DNA of 64,000 nucleotides. It comes from Acidicapsa acidisoli (GTDB lineage: Bacteria > Acidobacteriota > Terriglobia > Terriglobales > Acidobacteriaceae). The stretch is taken from assembly GCF_025685625.1 (NCBI RefSeq), contig NZ_JAGSYI010000002.1, positions 1,550,001 through 1,614,000 of the forward strand, written 5' to 3'. Position numbers and translations under genes: made by a program. The notes beneath the pieces are model-generated. The model saw nothing but the letters and a program-made list of their open reading frames with translations, ran no database searches and had not been told where the DNA came from. Shown piece by piece: positions 1 to 7,835 of this stretch. Every line of letters starts with the position of its first letter. Position 1 is the stretch's first letter.

Positions 1-10
1 GCACAAGCAG

Positions 11-838
11 TTACCGATTGGCCACCGACTGAGCACGCACGGAGAATCCAGGGTCCACCTCGGTTTGCGGATATTCGCGCAAACCAGTGAGTTGCAGCAT
101 GATGTGCCAAAGAAAGGAAGAGTTATTGCGAAGATAGCGCCAAAACAGGTGACGTGGGTCTTGAATGAGCCGGTGCAGCCATTGCAGTCCCGCACTTTTC
201 ACCCACTGCGGAGCATCCTTGATGCGGCCTGTGTGAAAATCAAAGGCTGCCCCTACGCCGAACATCACGGTGGAATCTAACAGGGGTAGAAACCTCATCA
301 TAAAACGCTCTTGCTTCGGGGTGCTAATACCGACCCAGATCAGGTCTGGTTTCAAGTCGCGGATTCGGCCAGCAAGAGAATCTTCCTCTTCCTGATTCAA
401 ATCTCGATAGGGCGGTGTATGAGTACCGATGATACGAACCCATGGATAGCTTCGAACTAGCCGGTCACGCAGGTCCTCTGCCACCCCCTCCTTGCCACCG
501 TATAAGAAGTGCGTGAAGTGGGCGAACTCCTTGCGACGGAAGATTTCCAGCATCAAGTCCGGGCCTGCGACTCGCTGCATACTCGAGAACCCCTGCCAGC
601 GGCCCATCCATACCGTTGGAGTACCATCAGGTACCATAAGCGTGGCGCGGACATACACCTGGGCGAGACCTGGGTCCCGCTGTGCCTCCATAATGCCATG
701 CACACCGATGAGACAGACGTAGCCTTTGCGGTGTGCCTGCAGTTCTTCTGCGATGCGCCCCAGTGCGCTCTCCATGTCGAGCGGGTCAACGGGAATTCCA
801 AGAACCTTTACGGATTTGGATATTGTTTCGGTCTTCAT
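11..838 (-). CDS. WecG/TagA/CpsF-family glycosyltransferase (first copy)
   Basis: Glycosyltransferase of the WecG/TagA/CpsF family (GT26), which transfers a sugar from a nucleotide-sugar donor to a lipid-linked intermediate of cell-surface polysaccharide at the inner face of the membrane. Seen: the family core with the VPDGTP loop carrying the conserved Asp, then GVGAAFDFHTG, and a C-terminal stretch rich in Trp and Arg typical of the membrane-binding tail. The open frame extends to 904, but I place the start at 838 (MKTET) because AGGAGAG lies a short way upstream and the small ORF before it stops at 847. That gives about 275 aa, normal for the family. It is the last gene of a minus-strand operon with 847-1035 and 1032-2303. 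A paralogue sits at 57834-58703 in the exopolysaccharide cluster. The acceptor and sugar cannot be told. Confidence 0.9.
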   Translation of the reverse strand: MKTETISKSVKVLGIPVDPLDMESALGRIAEELQAHRKGYVCLIGVHGIMEAQRDPGLAQVYVRATLMVPDGTPTVWMGRWQGFSSMQRVAGPDLMLEIFRRKEFAHFTHFLYGGKEGVAEDLRDRLVRSYPWVRIIGTHTPPYRDLNQEEEDSLAGRIRDLKPDLIWVGISTPKQERFMMRFLPLLDSTVMFGVGAAFDFHTGRIKDAPQWVKSAGLQWLHRLIQDPRHLFWRYLRNNSSFLWHIMLQLTGLREYPQTEVDPGFSVRAQSVANR

Positions 839-846
839 ATGAGATG

Positions 847-1035
847 CTATCTCTCTCCTAGGGATAAAAATGACGCGGGACGCAATGTGGCATGGGCGAG
901 CCAATCTTCGTCCGCATCGCCGCCGGTAAACGAGATATCTGCGTCTGCAAGTGAAGAGTCAGGATCGTTGCCAGCAAGACAACGCGCGATGGAACGTCGC
1001 AGCGCTCGAATAGATGAATGGGGAAAGAGGCTCAT
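847..1035 (-). CDS. small hypothetical protein, translationally coupled
   Basis: A 62-residue ORF not recognised as any family. Its ATG overlaps the TGA of the upstream nucleotidyltransferase gene as ATGA (1032-1035), and it ends 8 bases before the chosen start of the glycosyltransferase. It therefore fills exactly the gap between two co-transcribed genes, which is the main evidence that it is real. The N-terminal half is basic (RALRRSIARCL) and could be an amphipathic helix; the second half is acidic (GGDADEDW). No signal peptide or full membrane span is visible. It could also be only a coupling device that delivers ribosomes to the next gene. Confidence 0.42.
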   Translation of the reverse strand: MSLFPHSSIRALRRSIARCLAGNDPDSSLADADISFTGGDADEDWLAHATLRPASFLSLGER

Positions 1036-2303
1036 GGGGAGAGCTCATTCCTGTACTGTCGCCAGAGAATTGACTCGCAAAGATAACGAATCCCCTCGAA
1101 AAAGTGAAAACGAAACCTGAACGAGATATAGCGAAGTTCTCGCAAGTAACGATGGATGCGTGCCAAAAGTGTCTCGCCTGCAACAGGATGGGTGATTGCC
1201 GGCGGCAGTCGACGGGGCAGTAGAGCCTGGTACGGGGAACGCTTCGCGGGCACTCCGGCTGCCTCAAGCTCTTTTTGCAGCAGGAGATACAACTTACTTC
1301 CGGGAAAACTCGCCAGAACCGTACGCCGCCCATACATATCCACCCAAAGTCTCGCTGCTGCGGGAAGGCGATCCACAGTCCAGCAGGTCAATGCCTCCGG
1401 CGCAAATGCTCCCGTCAGGCAGGAGATGAGATGGACAACTAACCCCAACCGCGCACATGTTCCCTGCTCATCTGCAACTTGCTGCCTCAATCTGTTCCAG
1501 AAGGCATTGTCGTGGCGACGCGCGACCACATGACGGCGAAACTCGATTACATGTGCAGTGCGCGAAAACTCGCTGCATAAGTGCTTGTAGAGGTGAAGTC
1601 CCTGCCCAAGGAACAAATCTACAGGCGAGAGGACCGGCATGGACACTCCGTGAAAGGAAATCCTCCGCGAGCGGGACAGAAGGGATGCACCTATCTCTTG
1701 GACCGTCTCAAGATGCAATTCCGCCGATCGGCTCATTCCGGTTTTGTACAGGCCCTTCATCCCAGATGGTCGGTCTTCTTTTCCTTTGAACTCCCAGCTT
1801 CTACCACTGATAGCATTGAGCCGATAGCCTGTGTCCTCAAGGATTCGCCGCGCTTCTTGAGCGCTCTCTTCCGACACGAGAAAGTCCAGATCGAGTTGCG
1901 ACCGCAAATGCAGCTTCGGTACAGAGATCGGCGACAGCGAGAAACCTTTGAGCACTGCGTATGAAACATGCGCCCATTGAAATCGACGTTGAATCCCTAC
2001 TGATTCCGCGATCATTGCATTGATTCGCTCTGTGTTGTCTGCCAGATTCTCCTTAAGGCGTGCAAGGACAGGCGACGGGAGGACTTCCAAGAGATCCAGC
2101 TCACTCAAACGGTCTAAAAAATAAAGCGCGAGCCCGCTGGTGTCCAGCCAATGCAACAAGTCTTGCCATTCTTTGCGAGACAGACCTAGAAGCCGCACAT
2201 ATTCCGTCGGTAAAGTCTCACAGAGAACGAGCAGCACGGCCTCACGCAGTTGCTGCGCCCGATTTAGAGAGCGTTTCCTCGAAGCTAGATGGAATGAAAG
2301 CAT
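1032..2303 (-). CDS. nucleotidyltransferase-fold protein (NTP_transf_5 type)
   Basis: 423-aa cytoplasmic protein resembling the nucleotidyltransferase-like family often found in exopolysaccharide clusters (PF14907 type). Seen: the motif LKG at residues 118-120, followed by LRSQLDLDF, whose two Asp (D138, D140) match the DxD metal site of the polymerase-beta nucleotidyltransferase fold. A long, mostly helical C-terminal part follows. The natural substrate of this family is not established. It heads an operon with a coupled small ORF and a WecG-type glycosyltransferase, so a role in surface-polysaccharide modification is inferred from context. Its start at 2303 overlaps the end of the doubtful ORF 2285-2767 by 19 bases. 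Confidence 0.82.
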   Translation of the reverse strand: MLSFHLASRKRSLNRAQQLREAVLLVLCETLPTEYVRLLGLSRKEWQDLLHWLDTSGLALYFLDRLSELDLLEVLPSPVLARLKENLADNTERINAMIAESVGIQRRFQWAHVSYAVLKGFSLSPISVPKLHLRSQLDLDFLVSEESAQEARRILEDTGYRLNAISGRSWEFKGKEDRPSGMKGLYKTGMSRSAELHLETVQEIGASLLSRSRRISFHGVSMPVLSPVDLFLGQGLHLYKHLCSEFSRTAHVIEFRRHVVARRHDNAFWNRLRQQVADEQGTCARLGLVVHLISCLTGAFAPEALTCWTVDRLPAAARLWVDMYGRRTVLASFPGSKLYLLLQKELEAAGVPAKRSPYQALLPRRLPPAITHPVAGETLLARIHRYLRELRYISFRFRFHFFEGIRYLCESILWRQYRNELSP

Positions 2304-2767
2304 AGTGTTAATGCGTGTACATCTCCGGTTCTCCGAGGCTTCCCGACTACGGCAAGTGGCGCAACTAAAACAGAATCGACCAGATCTCGTCGTCGCTCCG
2401 GGTGTTCTAGCCCGACGTTACCGAAGCCCAGATGCGGTAGATAATCCACTTCAATCGGCCGACTGTGCAGACTGCGCAAGTTTCTTGCCCAGCGGCGGCA
2501 CATGCGGTAACATGCGATCTGCAGAGGGTACGCCAATGTCCTGTTCGCCCCAATCGTGACTGACGACGCAGTAGCGGGAGAATGCCTCGTTACGATTGGC
2601 AATCCGATGGTAGCGTCGTGGAGCAGATTCTTCAGAGACCCGCGATGCATCGGGAATTGGTCCATGGCCCAGTTCATCGCGAAAGTCTCTCCTGCGGGGC
2701 GAATCGGCTTAGAGTTGGCGAACAGTATGAGGAGCACGAACGTGACAACGATAGAAGGACAGTTCAC
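2285..2767 (-). CDS. doubtful ORF after cupredoxin, possibly frameshifted
   Basis: Open frame of 160 codons beginning with GTG ten bases after the cupredoxin stop and ending inside the next gene. The first 20 residues look like a signal peptide or membrane anchor, but the rest is rich in Arg, Pro and His and resembles no family I know. In the frame offset by two bases, an open stretch of about 85 codons starting near residue 20 of this ORF reads more like a natural soluble protein end (it contains SHDWGEQDIGVPSADRM) and stops near 2430. Either this is a short secreted protein broken by a frameshift, or neither frame is coding. Low confidence that the full span is one gene. Confidence 0.28.
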   Translation of the reverse strand: MNCPSIVVTFVLLILFANSKPIRPAGETFAMNWAMDQFPMHRGSLKNLLHDATIGLPIVTRHSPATASSVTIGANRTLAYPLQIACYRMCRRWARNLRSLHSRPIEVDYLPHLGFGNVGLEHPERRRDLVDSVLVAPLAVVGKPRRTGDVHALTLCFHSI

Positions 2768-2776
2768 CTCATGCGC

Positions 2777-3142
2777 TTACTCCACAACGTGCAGGGTCAG
2801 CTTCATAGACCCGTGGCCAGAGCCACAGAAGACGGAACAGTGACCGACAAAGGTACCAGTCTTGCTCGGCGTAAAAGTAACCTCGCTGGTCTTTCCTTTC
2901 CCAGCTTTGACTTCGACGCCAAGTTCTTTGAACCGGATGCCGTGTGGGACATCGGCGCTAGTCAGCACCAATACGACCGCTTCCCCTTTTTTCACAGTGA
3001 TATCTCCGGGCGTAAAGTCGAACCGCTTCGCGGTCACTTCGATCCGGCGTGGTGCAGACTGAGCACTGCTTGGTTGAACAAGCATCAGGGCCGCTGCTAA
3101 CATTGCGGCAAATACGATCGACAAATTGATCTTAGGTTTCAA
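2777..3142 (-). CDS. secreted cupredoxin with CuA-like copper site
   Basis: Small exported cupredoxin of 121 aa. The start is taken as TTG at 3142 because GAGGAG sits six bases upstream; the longer ATG frame to 3175 would add eleven residues that overlap this ribosome-binding site. A signal peptide ends near the Ala-Gln-Ser motif around residue 28. The C-terminal end carries C102-x3-C106-x3-H110-x2-M113 with an upstream H67, the ligand set of the CuA centre in cytochrome c oxidase subunit II and nitrous oxide reductase. There is no membrane helix pair or heme partner, so it is a stand-alone periplasmic copper protein: a candidate electron carrier or copper chaperone. An 11-bp direct-repeat box lies about 155 bases upstream. 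Confidence 0.88.
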   Translation of the reverse strand: MKPKINLSIVFAAMLAAALMLVQPSSAQSAPRRIEVTAKRFDFTPGDITVKKGEAVVLVLTSADVPHGIRFKELGVEVKAGKGKTSEVTFTPSKTGTFVGHCSVFCGSGHGSMKLTLHVVE

Positions 3143-3813
3143 GTAGATCTCCTCGATTTGAGCTTTAGATGGCACCGCTCCATGTCCTCTCCCTCATGCC
3201 CCGCGGTCTTTTCTCATGCCAGGTCTGGTGCGCCCTCGCAAGCAGAAAGCGAGGGCCGGGAGTTGTCTTGACTCTAATCAGGTCGCGCCAGCCGGTTGTC
3301 ATGTCTCTGTAAGCCAATTGTCACCGCATTGTTGCGTCCCATACTTGCGTAGAGGCTGACACATAGAAGCCGCGAAGCGTGGTGGACGCGTCAATTGCGG
3401 GGATCGACGAAGCCGGTTTGAGCCATTTCAAACGAAATGACAATCAACAGACGGTCCAGCGACACATGGCACCCTAAGATCCGCCAGATTTAATGGGATG
3501 TTTCGATCGAATCACGACGCAAAATCTCGCGCGATTGAACGCGACAACCAACAGCCTGTACTAGAAGGTTTTGTCCGCCTGGGAAAAGCTCATTGCCATC
3601 GGTCTTCTGCAAGTTCGCGGCTTGATCGGTAATTTTCTGCGATTATGCGCGGCAATCAGGATATCTAGACTTGACAGTACTACCAACAGTGCGGTTTCTT
3701 TGTCGCAAGCTGAGTGCTGTCGCGCCGGTCACAATCAGTGCCATGGAGATCAACGGCTTTACACACATGCGGATTCGTGCGCGTGCCTCTCTGTTGACCC
3801 AGCGCACTTGTGC
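3143..3813. other. 671-base intergenic region with operator box and hairpin
   Basis: No credible gene; the short plus-strand frames here have no SD and odd composition. The region holds a perfect 8-bp inverted repeat (GCCCTCGC at 3232-3239 and GCGAGGGC at 3249-3256, 9-base loop, no T tract) and the direct-repeat box at 3297-3334. Both would lie in the promoter or leader of the cupredoxin gene. The part from about 3340 to 3813 shows nothing I can interpret. Confidence 0.6.
3297..3334 (-). promoter_or_regulatory. OmpR/PhoB-type direct-repeat box upstream of cupredoxin
   Basis: Read on the minus strand, the pentamers CAACA, TGACA, TTACA and TGACA occur at exactly 11-bp steps (3334, 3323, 3312 and 3301 down to 3297). 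Tandem half-sites one helical turn apart are the operator geometry of OmpR/PhoB winged-helix regulators. The order TGACA-TTACA-TGACA is the same as at 4604-4630 and nearly the same as at 19224-19261. Confidence 0.6.
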
Positions 3814-4551
3814 CTATGGGACAAATTTGTACCCTGCGCCATACACAGTCTGAAAGTACCGCGGATCGGCCGAATCCAGCTCGAGTTTCTGCCGTAGCTT
3901 TACAATCTGGTTATCCACGGTTCGCGGAGTTGGATAGGAGTTACATCGCCAGACCTCTGTCAGCACCTCCACGCGGCTTATAACTTTTCCCGCGTTTTCG
4001 ATAAAGTACTTCAATAGTTTGAACTCCAGAGCTGTAAGTGCGATTTGCTTGCCTGCGCGCCGCGCGCTCATCCTCGCGAAATCGATCTCGCATTCGCCAA
4101 AGCTGTAGGAGCATTTTGCTGTCTCTTGACTCCGCGTCCTTCCCAAGATAGTCTGCACTCTCGCCAGCAGTTCGCGGGGACTGAACGGCTTGGTCACATA
4201 ATCGTCCGCACCCGATTGCAGCAAAAGGACTTTGGCGGCTACATCGCTTATTGCGCTGACTACAAAAACCGGCACGCCTGGCTGTTCTGCTTTCATGATC
4301 TTGCAGAGGTCGCGACCAATTATGTTTGGCAGGCCCAGGTCCAACATGACCGCTGCCGGCCTCGCAGAGTGGAACGCGTCTAGCCCTGACAGGCCATCAC
4401 CGCAGACGATGACGCCGTAGCCCTGTTCACGGAAAAGTCTTCGCAGTACCTTTTGCATCTGCGGGTCGTCTTCAATAACCAGAATCTGCTCATCGCGGGT
4501 CCGCGTGTCGAGCACACCAGAATCTGTCGATGCCTTTTCGGTTGGGGACAT
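3814..4551 (-). CDS. OmpR/PhoB-family response regulator (orphan)
   Basis: 245-aa two-component response regulator. The receiver domain covers about residues 22-140 with acidic pocket D28/D29, phospho-acceptor D71 in VMLDLGLP, switch Ser S99 and Lys K121 in TKPF. A winged-helix DNA-binding domain covers about residues 145-245, ending in the usual YGAGYKF. No histidine kinase lies next to it in the window, so it is an orphan whose kinase is elsewhere. It is transcribed alone. A TGACA-TTACA-TGACA box lies 53-79 bases upstream of the start, suggesting autoregulation. It is the natural candidate to bind the five similar boxes in the window, by inference only. The receiver resembles that of the truncated regulator at 20878-21315. 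Confidence 0.95.
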   Translation of the reverse strand: MSPTEKASTDSGVLDTRTRDEQILVIEDDPQMQKVLRRLFREQGYGVIVCGDGLSGLDAFHSARPAAVMLDLGLPNIIGRDLCKIMKAEQPGVPVFVVSAISDVAAKVLLLQSGADDYVTKPFSPRELLARVQTILGRTRSQETAKCSYSFGECEIDFARMSARRAGKQIALTALEFKLLKYFIENAGKVISRVEVLTEVWRCNSYPTPRTVDNQIVKLRQKLELDSADPRYFQTVYGAGYKFVP

Positions 4552-4603
4552 ATCTCTATTGTTGCTCCACCGCTATCTTTCCAAGATGGAAGGTAATGGA
4601 AAA

Positions 4604-4630
4604 TGACAATGTTCTTACAATGGCTTGACA
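4604..4630 (+). promoter_or_regulatory. OmpR/PhoB-type direct-repeat box at response-regulator promoter
   Basis: TGACA at 4604, TTACA at 4615 and TGACA at 4626, exactly 11 bp apart, in the 173-base gap between the response regulator start (4551) and the end of the GDPD gene (4725). The pentamers read in the plus direction, opposite to the downstream regulator gene, whereas at the other four sites they read toward the gene. Autoregulation is therefore plausible but the orientation is unusual. Confidence 0.55.
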
Positions 4631-4738
4631 GATTACAGAGCCTGGTTTGGTCTTTAGATAAATCAACCAAATCCAACTTAGGAGATGCCATACGACCTCG
4701 CGTCTGAGTTTGGTCATTGAGAGATTACAGAACCGGGT
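4625..4738 (+). repeat. 22-bp direct repeat, two copies 92 bp apart
   Basis: Copies at 4625-4646 and 4717-4738 agree at 19 of 22 positions and share the core AGATTACAGA. The first copy includes the last pentamer of the operator box; the second covers the stop codon of the GDPD gene. Function unknown; it may be a second binding region or a small duplication. Confidence 0.45.
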
Positions 4739-6491
4739 GAAGACTTTGAATCTTGTCAATCGCCCAGTCGATCAGTCTCGCATCCGCAGAATCCGTCTTT
4801 CGCACATCCCGGAGAGTTGCAAGAGACTCGGTGTCGCCCTGCCATGCAACAATCCTTATCGCTCGATTCCTGAGATCTTTATTCTCATTGCGGAGAGCTT
4901 TCCGTACATCCGGCAGCACGTTCGGACCGCCCTGCACCAGCATCCATTCCGCCCGGTTCTGGACCTGAACGTCGTTCGATCCCAAGGCCTGCACCGCGGG
5001 AAGCGCGTTCAGGCCAATCCGATCCCACAACTGGAATGCCGCCACGATGCTGTCAAACTCTGCAGAATCCTCACCTGGACGAAACGCTAGTTCCTCCAGA
5101 GCCTCCATTGCCCGTGCCCCTTTCAGCATTGACATCGCCTGCACCATCTTCATCTGGCACCGGAAGTACCCCATGATCTCGTCAGTTTCCGCTTGCGTCA
5201 GTTTAGGCTTTCCGCGTCGGACGTAGTCGTCGCCAAGCCTGACGGCTGCGATCATCTCCAGCCTAAGCTGCTTCGGAATGGCTTTGAGGGCCACATCCGG
5301 CTGATGCCGCGCCAACGCCAGAGCTGCCTCACCACGAACCGTCACATCTCCATCAGACAGAATGGGCAACAACGCCTCCGCCTCAACGTCACCCTGTACC
5401 CGGCTGATCGCGAGGAGTGCCTGCCGGAGCACCTGTGGGTCCTTGTCCTTCAACAGAGGCAGCAGATTGTTTGCAGGCGCTCCCAATATCCCCAACGCCC
5501 ACGCGGCATTTGCCCGCGCATCCGCGTGCTCCGACCGCAGTGCTTCGGTAAACACAGAGATGGGTGCATGGGGGCGAGCCGTTACCAACGCGAGCGCGGC
5601 CGCCCGCGAGACGTGATCATCAGGATCCAGCAGCCAGCGAGCAAACTCGTCCTGCAATGGAAATCCCCTATATCGCGAGAGCTCCAAGATCGCTTCCGAG
5701 CGCGTACTGCTCTCGCCAGCGTTGGCCTTCATCGCCAACGCAGACAGCCTGGATTCAACTGGTCTTCCAACAGCATCCGCACCCAGGCGCGGATAGTCCA
5801 CATTGATTCCGTCTACTCCGGCGCTCACAGCGGACTTCATCGAAGCCAGATCCATCTCGTGTTCGTTGGCGGAAAAGTTCGCCACGACCGCTTTGCCCTG
5901 GTCGTGATATGTCTTCACCTGCTCGCCGGTCACACCCGGCTGAACCCACACCGTTCCGTCGCTCGCGTTGGTCGCACTCGGATGCAACTTCTTCACATCC
6001 TCCCATTCACCGTTGAACTGAACGCGCTCCAGCATGCCTTCGCGTTGCAGCAACTCGAGCACGTCGCCCCCGATGCCCTTGGTCTTGATATCCAGGATCA
6101 AGCGGATGTCCCGCTGCCGCGCCAGCCGCAGGGCATCTTCAAACAGGGCGATCCGCATTCCGCTGAATCGCTCGCCCATCCACCCACCCGCATCGAGTAG
6201 TCGCAGATCGTCGTAATAGGTCTTTTCCGGATCGCCCTCGCCATCCGTAAGCCGCTCCAGGACTCCGTCATGGTTCAGCACGATCTTTCCGTCCAACGTC
6301 CGCCGAAGGTCGATCTCCACCACGTTGCAACCCAATAGTGCTGCCTGTTCCAGCGACTCAAGCGTGTTCTCGGGTACATCCTCGTTGGCCGTACGGTGGC
6401 ACAGCAATTCCGGGTGCATGGGCTGCAATGCTCCTGCCTGGACTGCAGTCGCTGTAATAACCGTGAAAAGTACAGTACTAACTCGTCTCAT
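4725..6491 (-). CDS. glycerophosphodiester phosphodiesterase with C-terminal HEAT repeats
   Basis: 588-aa exported protein. After a signal peptide (cleavage near Ala-Gly at 19-20) comes a GDPD TIM barrel with the family's catalytic set: H32-R, P40-E41-N42-T43, E59-x-D61 and H74-D75. Known family members hydrolyse glycerophosphodiesters to an alcohol and glycerol 3-phosphate. From about residue 265 to the end the sequence is a run of Ala/Leu-rich helical repeats of HEAT/PBS type (ARANAAWALG, GEAALALARH and similar), an unusual tail for this enzyme that suggests binding to a partner. It is the last gene of the minus-strand operon beginning with the TonB receptor at 12506. In many bacteria GDPD enzymes belong to the phosphate-starvation regulon. 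Confidence 0.9.
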   Translation of the reverse strand: MRRVSTVLFTVITATAVQAGALQPMHPELLCHRTANEDVPENTLESLEQAALLGCNVVEIDLRRTLDGKIVLNHDGVLERLTDGEGDPEKTYYDDLRLLDAGGWMGERFSGMRIALFEDALRLARQRDIRLILDIKTKGIGGDVLELLQREGMLERVQFNGEWEDVKKLHPSATNASDGTVWVQPGVTGEQVKTYHDQGKAVVANFSANEHEMDLASMKSAVSAGVDGINVDYPRLGADAVGRPVESRLSALAMKANAGESSTRSEAILELSRYRGFPLQDEFARWLLDPDDHVSRAAALALVTARPHAPISVFTEALRSEHADARANAAWALGILGAPANNLLPLLKDKDPQVLRQALLAISRVQGDVEAEALLPILSDGDVTVRGEAALALARHQPDVALKAIPKQLRLEMIAAVRLGDDYVRRGKPKLTQAETDEIMGYFRCQMKMVQAMSMLKGARAMEALEELAFRPGEDSAEFDSIVAAFQLWDRIGLNALPAVQALGSNDVQVQNRAEWMLVQGGPNVLPDVRKALRNENKDLRNRAIRIVAWQGDTESLATLRDVRKTDSADARLIDWAIDKIQSLHPVL

Positions 6492-6533
6492 TACCGATAC
6501 CCCATATCTATCAAGCGAATTAAGAATCGCAGC

Positions 6534-7835
6534 CTACAGCTTGACCGGCACGCTTCGATCCATCGGGCCAATGAGCGACCAAAACAGAAGCGCCGCCACA
6601 ACGGCCAGGACCGCGATCCCGGTCAGCACAGGTGGATATCCGAAGCGCATGAACAGAGCTCCCGCTCCTGCAGTTGAGGCCGCCCCTACCAGCGCATTGC
6701 AGAACAGCGCCATCGATGAAGCGTTGCTTTGTTTCTCTTCTGGCACCTTGCTCATCAACAGGTTGTATAACCCCGGAGAACTCATCCATTGCATTCCGAA
6801 AAAAATGAGGTAAAGGACTACCGCAATCTCAGCGTTCTGTGTTCCGGCGAGCAAGCCCAGGGCCACTGCCGTCAATAGCTGAGTTACGACAACACCATTG
6901 ACAGTCCCAAGCGTGCGAAAAACTATTGGCGACAGGAGTGTGACGCAAAACTGCATCACCTGCGCCGCAGAAAAAACTAATCCGATCCGCAATAGAGGAA
7001 CATGCAAGTCGCGCGAAAGATAGACATTGGCAAACGGTGTGAAGGAAGTGACCACGACCGTCCACAGCGCCATTGCGGGCAGAAATCGTAACAGGAACCG
7101 GTCCACTCTCAAGAGTCTGCGCCAGGTGCGGTTTTCCGCCACGTTCGTGACCGGCGTAGTTACCTGAAGCGAAGGCAGCCGCATTACCGCAAACAGGCCA
7201 AGCGCGGCAATCCCGGATGAAACGAGGAGAATCAGCCGCTTTACTTCAATCGGCTGCATCCCGAATCCGGCCCTGCTCAACCACTGCGGCAGATAGCCGC
7301 ACACGACTCCGCCCAGAATACCGGTGCCGACACCTGCGGAGAATATCAGACTGAAAGCTGACGGGCGGTTCGCCTCCGTCGTAGTCCGAGCCACTGCCGG
7401 TAGCATGCATACGCCCCACGAGCACATCGCCAAACCTGACAAAAAACCCAAGATGATCTGCCAAGCTTCGCCCGTAGCCGTCGCACGCAAGGCGCACAGT
7501 AATGGTGCAATCACAAAGCAGCCGATCAGAACCGGGCGAATCCCAACCCTGCGGGCTAATGAGCCCGCAGGCAGTGTCCCTGCAACCGAGCCCAGCATCG
7601 CCGCTCCATTCACCAGCCCGATCGATCGATCATTGAAATGGAGGTCGAGCAGATATAGGTTGAACATAAAAACGTAGATCAACATTCCAAAATCAAAGAA
7701 AAACGCAGCCGCAAAGACCACCCAGAAGCCTTGGCCCAACTTCTTTTGTCGAAGCCAGGCGACAGGATTTCCCCAGAATCGATTGACGTTCTTATCGCGC
7801 GATGGCGCAGGATTGGACTCCAGCAATCGCTCCAC
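6534..7835 (-). CDS. major facilitator superfamily transporter
   Basis: 433-aa polytopic membrane protein with about twelve hydrophobic helices in two halves and a cytoplasmic loop near residues 195-225, typical of MFS permeases. The loop after helix 2 contains the family's basic motif (ARRVGIRP, residues 82-89). The start is GTG at 7835, whose first base is the last base of the stop codon of the HPr-kinase-like gene, so the two are translationally coupled. Its position after a TonB receptor and before an exported GDPD suggests that it moves the product of outer-membrane uptake and periplasmic hydrolysis across the inner membrane. The substrate is not readable from sequence. Confidence 0.9.
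   Translation of the reverse strand: MERLLESNPAPSRDKNVNRFWGNPVAWLRQKKLGQGFWVVFAAAFFFDFGMLIYVFMFNLYLLDLHFNDRSIGLVNGAAMLGSVAGTLPAGSLARRVGIRPVLIGCFVIAPLLCALRATATGEAWQIILGFLSGLAMCSWGVCMLPAVARTTTEANRPSAFSLIFSAGVGTGILGGVVCGYLPQWLSRAGFGMQPIEVKRLILLVSSGIAALGLFAVMRLPSLQVTTPVTNVAENRTWRRLLRVDRFLLRFLPAMALWTVVVTSFTPFANVYLSRDLHVPLLRIGLVFSAAQVMQFCVTLLSPIVFRTLGTVNGVVVTQLLTAVALGLLAGTQNAEIAVVLYLIFFGMQWMSSPGLYNLLMSKVPEEKQSNASSMALFCNALVGAASTAGAGALFMRFGYPPVLTGIAVLAVVAALLFWSLIGPMDRSVPVKL

Noticed and set aside
5193-6200. 335-codon plus-strand open frame
   Set aside because: Lies antisense to the GDPD-HEAT gene, which has full catalytic motifs; Arg/His/Gln-rich with no recognisable fold.
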